This document shows positions 59,038 to 64,000 of a DNA stretch of 64,000 nucleotides, one piece after another. The stretch is taken from assembly GCA_947247005.1 (NCBI GenBank), contig OX365953.1, forward strand, positions 25,418,784 through 25,482,783, in the 5' to 3' direction. The notes below the pieces were generated by a model. The model searched no databases and was not told where the DNA came from. It saw only the letters and a list, made by a program, of their open reading frames with translations. The stretch's first letter is position 1. Every line of letters starts with the position of its first letter. The translations under genes and the position numbers were made by a program. Source of the DNA: Spisula solida (taxonomy: Eukaryota > Mollusca > Bivalvia > Venerida > Mactridae).

Positions 59038-59932
59038 ACGGGCATCCCTGTATAGATTGCGTCAAAATGGTTTGACTAATATGCAGCCCTGTTGTAAGTT
59101 CTTTATTAAGAACAATTATTTGTGCATATCTGGTAGTGTTCCATTTCACGTAAAATCTTATGTAAATCATGCAATGAAATTCAATTTCATACTCGATGCC
59201 AGATCACACATATGAAAATTCTGAAACTTGCCGAAGGTCGGGTAATTCCGTATTTTGTTGATCTACGGCTTTAAATTAGGCAATTGTACGCTGTTGATCT
59301 TGGATTTTCTAGTGATGTCTAAAAGGTTTGCATTGTACTTTAGATGGTAATTCCAGTAGTCACCCCCCCCCCCAAAGTGCACTGTTCACCAAGTTGCTCC
59401 TGCCCTTTCAACTTCAAGTCCTGTAGTAGTCCAAGGTCTTTGACGATGATCATTCCATTTCATCGTCAAAGCCGTTTGTTCTTTGAAACCTAACAGCTCT
59501 ACGACTTAGTTTGAGTCGCGTTCGTTTTATGACGAAGCGCACGTTTTGAACTAAATAATCATTGACACCCTATCAATTGGAGCATATTCTATCAGTATAC
59601 CCCCAAAAACAAAATGTTTTGCAAGAAATACCATTAATTCCGTCGATTGTTTCAAACCAGTACAATTTCACTGTTTTCGTTTACGATCGCCATTTATTTG
59701 AATGGGATTATAACAAAAGTGTTCCGAAACGAACCACGTGATCAATGTTTTGATTGTCGGCTGCGTAAATTGCAATATTTATTTGTGTAAATGGGAGTTA
59801 CATGATTTATAGCAAAAATAACGTGTTTGTTTCTTATGTAAAGGTATATCTAAAGGAATTGTTTAATTTTAAGACGTTTTCGACCATGTTTCAAGAAATA
59901 ACGGATTTTTCGAAAACGGCTCTCGCACGCAC

Positions 59933-59985
59933 CTGCGATAAATTAATTATTCAAAATGGCCGCGGGAGCTGATCAAACCCGGAAT
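59933..59985 (-). promoter_or_regulatory. Candidate eIF3c promoter and non-coding exon 1
   Basis: On the minus strand a strong donor (ATCGCAG then GTGCGTGCG) lies at 59933/59932, preceded by GCGGCCATTTTG. On the plus strand this is CAAAATGGC at 59952-59960, a YY1-like motif typical of housekeeping-gene starts. The surroundings (57.5-60.7 kb) are visibly richer in CpG than the rest of the window, as expected of an unmethylated promoter. If correct, intron 1 is 54205-59932. Inference only, since no transcript evidence is available. Confidence 0.3.
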
Positions 59986-61155
59986 TAAATCAACTTTAGG
60001 CAATATATGATTATCAGTAGGTGTTACATTGACTATTTTAAGACAAGACACTTGAAAAATATTACATTTATACATAAATGATAGTTTTTGGGCGATTTTT
60101 GAACAATGAACATGCATTTTAGGCGTTAAGCTTAAACAGTTGATTATTGAAGAGGGTAATTCCATAACTAAAAGGCCGACACGTCAGTGTAAATAAAAGA
60201 CTATTTAGTTATGGTATCCAGAACTAGTCCTGTAGTTGCCAGTTGGAGCACTGGTTCTTGATACACAATGAATTTCTACGTTGACATATTTTATACAGAC
60301 TTTATGTGACAAATCAACACGCTTGGTACCTATGTGTCGAGGCCCAAGACGCGCATATGGACAGTTTTACACTTTCATGACTTTGCCGAACTTATTTATT
60401 TTACGTCTTGTTCCAGGAAATGTATCGAATAGCTTCAACGTTCCTATTTGTTTCTAGATGGGTCAGTTATGCATATAAGATGACTTTTCATATCCTTACC
60501 TAACTCACGTTTAAGAAAGTATCACATGCAGTACGATCTTGTATCAGAATACTGATGAAATATGGTGAAAACCGGCGAGAATTTCACCAAATGGCGGAGT
60601 ACATGCACATGTGTTGTGTACTACGTCACAGATATGTGTGGTTAGGTTTAAAATCCGTATTCCGAAACGGAACGTGTCCAGTTGGCTACAGTTGTTTCCC
60701 TTACCAATTCATGTAGTAGTCTACTGTAAGCTCATAGTGTAATTCTCGAAGCAGAGGAGCACTTTAACAGGGCTATACTTAATATTGTGTCGACAAGGAG
60801 GAAGGAACACCCTTATTCAACTTTATATTTCACACAAAGATCTAAAAATGTGTTTTTCCAGACATTTATAAGTATATAACTCCAATGCTAAACTAAATTA
60901 TGTATTCCTTCTGTTCAGAGAATTTTTGTAATATTTTACATCAAGAGTGTATGTAGTATTGAACTAGGTAGCTAATATACGTTCCTGATTTTGTGACTTT
61001 TCAGATTGAATTAATGTATACACAATTATGTATGTAGATAGATGTATAATTATTAAGTTCACAAATATCATTTTTTGCACACTGTGTCCTGACCATACGC
61101 TTTTTAAATATGACACAAGCTATCCATTTACCCATCTTGTATTTATGTTATATAA

Positions 61156-61592
61156 GCGGATTTAGCTCAGTGGTAACGCACTGGACTGTCAAGCCAGAGG
61201 TCGTGGGTTCAATGCCTGGCATGGGAACTTGACATTTCTGAAATATGTATAATAGTTCCCGCGATATCGATCGTGTGGTCTCCAAAGTAACTGGACTTGC
61301 CAGAAAGCTGTGTATCGGTGCTATACATCGGGCACAATAAAGAACCAGACTGTCTGTTCGAAATAAGAATTAGGCGCACTTCTGCAGCGCCGGACATGCC
61401 TGTAATGTCTCAGGCTCTCACATTCAGTGGTGTGTTCTCAGTCTGTCCCTCTGGCCAGACCATGCTGTATCTGCACTGGTAGATGATGCACTTACGCCCT
61501 TGTGGCTGCAACACAATAATGTAAAGTTCCTTTGGACGTGCGTTCGCATAAAAAAGGCGCTATATAAATCTGGTATATTTATTTATTTTTTA
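61156..61592 (+). mobile_element. tRNA-Asp-derived SINE
   Basis: The head GCGGATTTAGCTCAGTGGTA, ACGCACTGGACTGTCAAGCC, AGAGGTCGTGGGTTCAATGCC is tRNA-like, with an A box, an anticodon loop CTGTCAA (GTC, Asp) and a B box GGTTCAATGCC. The arms pair imperfectly, so it is not a working tRNA. The tail AAAAAAGGCGCTATATAAAT followed by TATTTATTTATTTTTT is a common 3' end of animal tRNA SINEs. Confidence 0.8.
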
Positions 61593-61825
61593 TACTTGGG
61601 AGAATAAAATATATAGTTATCCATAAACAAACAAAGCAAATTATAAACACTGCACGGTCGAATGGCCGTCAGTAATCAGTGTAGATTTAAAGAGTATATC
61701 ATTAAAAGTGTATATGCACAAGATTGAACAAAAATGAATATCGAAAATGTATTTTATTTTCAGTTTATTTGTAAACAAAGGCTAGTGTTATCTCCGGCAA
61801 ACTTGTTGAGTTAGGTTGTATGTGT

Positions 61826-61896
61826 TTATGTGTTCTGTGCTCGGCTGGTTAAGTTGAGTGCTGCCTTCCCTGTCTGACTTAATGTTATCTTTTTCA
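61826..61896 (+). repeat. Dispersed copy of the motif at 1534-1594
   Basis: GTGCTCGGCTGGTTAAGTTG, AGTGCTGCCTTCCCTGTCTG, ACTTAATGTTATCTTTTT. Same order and orientation as 1534-1594, but here without any minisatellite. Confidence 0.8.
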
Positions 61897-61899
61897 ATA

Positions 61900-64000
61900 A
61901 TAAATCGTTGAACAAAATTGATCTACTGCTCGGAAGAGCCTGCGTTATCTATAATTATTTCATTGAATTCGGTTAAATAATTCAATACATGATAAGACAA
62001 TGATTTATCATCTACACATGAAGGTACATGTATATAGCGCTTTTAGTGGTTATGACGGTCTAATGTCATATACAATAGACAGAGAGCTAGTGTTCACCAA
62101 TTCCATTTATGAGATGCCTACTTTCTGACCGTATTTGCTTCACTATTCCTAACCTTTCATTCCGACACCATACAGGAAGAAACACAGTATCCAACTAGCT
62201 GCAGGATCACCAACCAGCCATATGATTGAAATAGACCCACTGGCAGGATTCAAACCTAAATTAGGCCTACTGTTCCAGGAATGGTTGAATGTACTACCAA
62301 AACTAAATAAAATTTAAGATTTTCTGAATTATAGCGAATGGCTATGTGCTCTTTCATCTTGACGAAATGCATACATGCTCATATTCATTAATTGTAATAC
62401 CGCTTACAACCAGTGGCGGAGTCAATTAGAATCGATAAAGAAGATTTGCCGATTATGTTGTAGTGTGTTTCTAGTGTCATGCTTCCAAGTTCATGTGTGT
62501 GTGTTTCGGTTGTCCTTGTGGACAGCCCTGACGGGTTTTAACATTATATTATGATCTTGGTCATTGGTTTTGGTCACAACCACCAGTATTTACCAGATGA
62601 AAGGTAGTGGCATGTCCCTGTGGTATAAAGTCGGGAAGTAGTTATGATGAGAAAGTAGGAATACGTATATCATAAGCCAAATTGGCTAGCCCTTTAAATG
62701 GAGGTGACATTAATTAATGACTCTTAGCGCATGAAACAAAGTATTAATGCGACCAACAAAGAGCACCATTTGTTCCCTGTCTTTGGACCAACGTTACACA
62801 TGGCCTCACGTCCATCCTTTCTATATTATATATAAATCGCGGACTGTCTTCTCTAGATCTACTTAGGTCGTTTAGGTCGACCTCTGTTCGTATTAACATC
62901 TACCAGCTTCATATCCACACAAAATGTTGTTGTATGTTGATCCAGAGAAATATTCATATGTTCGAATGCCGTCCAATGTCGTGTGTTGACCTCATTCGTT
63001 CAAGATGACCTTTGGAATGTCGTCAAAAGTGCGACATTAATATTTTTGAAAGTCGTCGAATGTATATTTCGATCAATCGTTTTGAATTTGGAAACTCACG
63101 TTGTCACAAATTGGAATTCGACTGTGCGTTACAGTATTTTTAGCTGTGCTTTGCATCAAATCAGATAGCAAACTCACACTCTGTGTCTTATTTTGTCTCG
63201 GGTTACGACCTCGACAAATAAGACAACCTCGCGTTTTCGTTCTGTGTCTGTAACTTAACCTATGTTGGCCATATATGGGTTACTTCGGTATCGGTGCCAG
63301 ACAGCGTCAGTCAACGTTGAATCCTGTGTGCAACATCATGAATATGACTGTGTCATTATGTCGTATCAATAAACACTTCAGTCTATGAATATACTTAATA
63401 TTAGATATTTCCGCTCGAGTGCTTAAGTCGGATTTCTTGGACTAAATTTGGGCTGTAGATGTTATCAGCTGTTTGTTGCTTTAGATCCACACTACATGGG
63501 GCCGGGTATTATTCTACTTGAAGGTCAGGGACAGACTAACGTTCGAACAACATACTCGTAGACCAACCAATCGATTTCTTACTGTTACAGCATGTGTATT
63601 GTAATTATATAATTATACCTACTGCAGACCCAGTGGCAAATGATGGCGATTGTGCGAGACGAATAATCCAGACGTTGATACTTTATGCGTGGACACCCAG
63701 ACGGTTGCCCTCTAAACTTACATCAGTTTTGCTTTTGTTCAATGCAATGAAGACTAAACTACTTTTTTGGTAATGATTAGACATACAGAGTGTAATTGGT
63801 ATAAAGAGCTATGTAACTTAATGTCACAACATGGCTGTGTTGTTTCTCTCCCAAGGAAGAATTTTCTATACAGGACCATATACAATGCAACCAAAGATCA
63901 TATTAAATTACTATAACGAAGTACTCTTTGTTGCGACTAACATAGATAGTTGCTTGATATATTGTCATTACTTTAAAAAACATATACCCATGTCATGGTG
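61900..64000. other. Non-coding, nothing recognised
   Basis: No gene, repeat array or element end was identified. Short frames only. Confidence 0.5.

Larger units (their letters stand above)
57530..61150. other. CpG-richer upstream region of eIF3c
   Basis: Apart from the MITE at 58669-59037 no repeat or gene is recognised. CG dinucleotides are visibly more frequent than elsewhere, which fits a promoter-proximal region. A short palindrome CCATAACTAAA / TTTAGTTATGG lies at about 60163-60212. Confidence 0.4.

Noticed and set aside
61156..61225. Functional tRNA-Asp(GTC)
   Set aside because: The anticodon loop and boxes are present but the stems pair poorly, and a SINE-type body and tail follow directly.

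Overview
The window is nuclear DNA of an animal, most likely a bivalve mollusc. It is AT-rich by eye, has GT-AG introns and only one clearly recognisable gene, and is full of short inverted-repeat elements, minisatellites and dispersed units of a style common in bivalve genomes: elements opening with AACAAGAGGGCC or closing with CAGGTGAGCTAAAAAT, blocks with repeated TGACCTTGAC, and ends such as GGGGCATAAAAA. The taxon is an inference from repeat style and from one animal protein. No bacterial gene, CRISPR array, rRNA or intact tRNA was found.

The gene is eIF3c (eukaryotic translation initiation factor 3 subunit C) on the minus strand. I assembled 20 coding exons between 54188 (ATG) and 25873 (TAA). 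They keep one reading frame through all 19 introns and give 881 residues. The protein runs from an acidic Ser/Asp-rich N-terminus through the conserved eIF3c core and PCI domain to a short Gln/Asn-rich tail. A 5'UTR acceptor lies just upstream of the ATG. A candidate non-coding first exon with a YY1-like CAAAATGGC lies near 59.95 kb, and a candidate poly(A) signal at 24746-24751.

Layout: 1-6.5 kb is non-coding with a 45-bp minisatellite at 1.3 kb. From 6.5 to 10.0 kb there are two large minisatellites (39/38 bp, then 63/66 bp). From 10 to 25 kb the DNA is non-coding, with an hAT-like MITE with a perfect 8-bp target duplication, a mariner-like MITE, a large hairpin, a 61-bp minisatellite, a probable LTR with a polypurine tract, and two further TIR elements. 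From 24.7 to 60 kb lies eIF3c, its introns packed with MITEs, tRNA-like SINE relics, a LINE remnant, a pogo-like element and tandem arrays. From 60 to 64 kb the DNA is non-coding, with a tRNA-Asp-derived SINE.

The most unusual structure is eIF3c intron 5 (45301-49324). Its 5' splice site forms the end of a 62-63-bp minisatellite, and its 3' splice site forms the end of a 33-bp minisatellite. Each 33-bp unit carries an acceptor and a donor around a frame-preserving 12-nt potential micro-exon. A 2.55-kb TIR element has split the donor-side array. Several other eIF3c introns carry tandem arrays within about 10-120 bp of a splice site.
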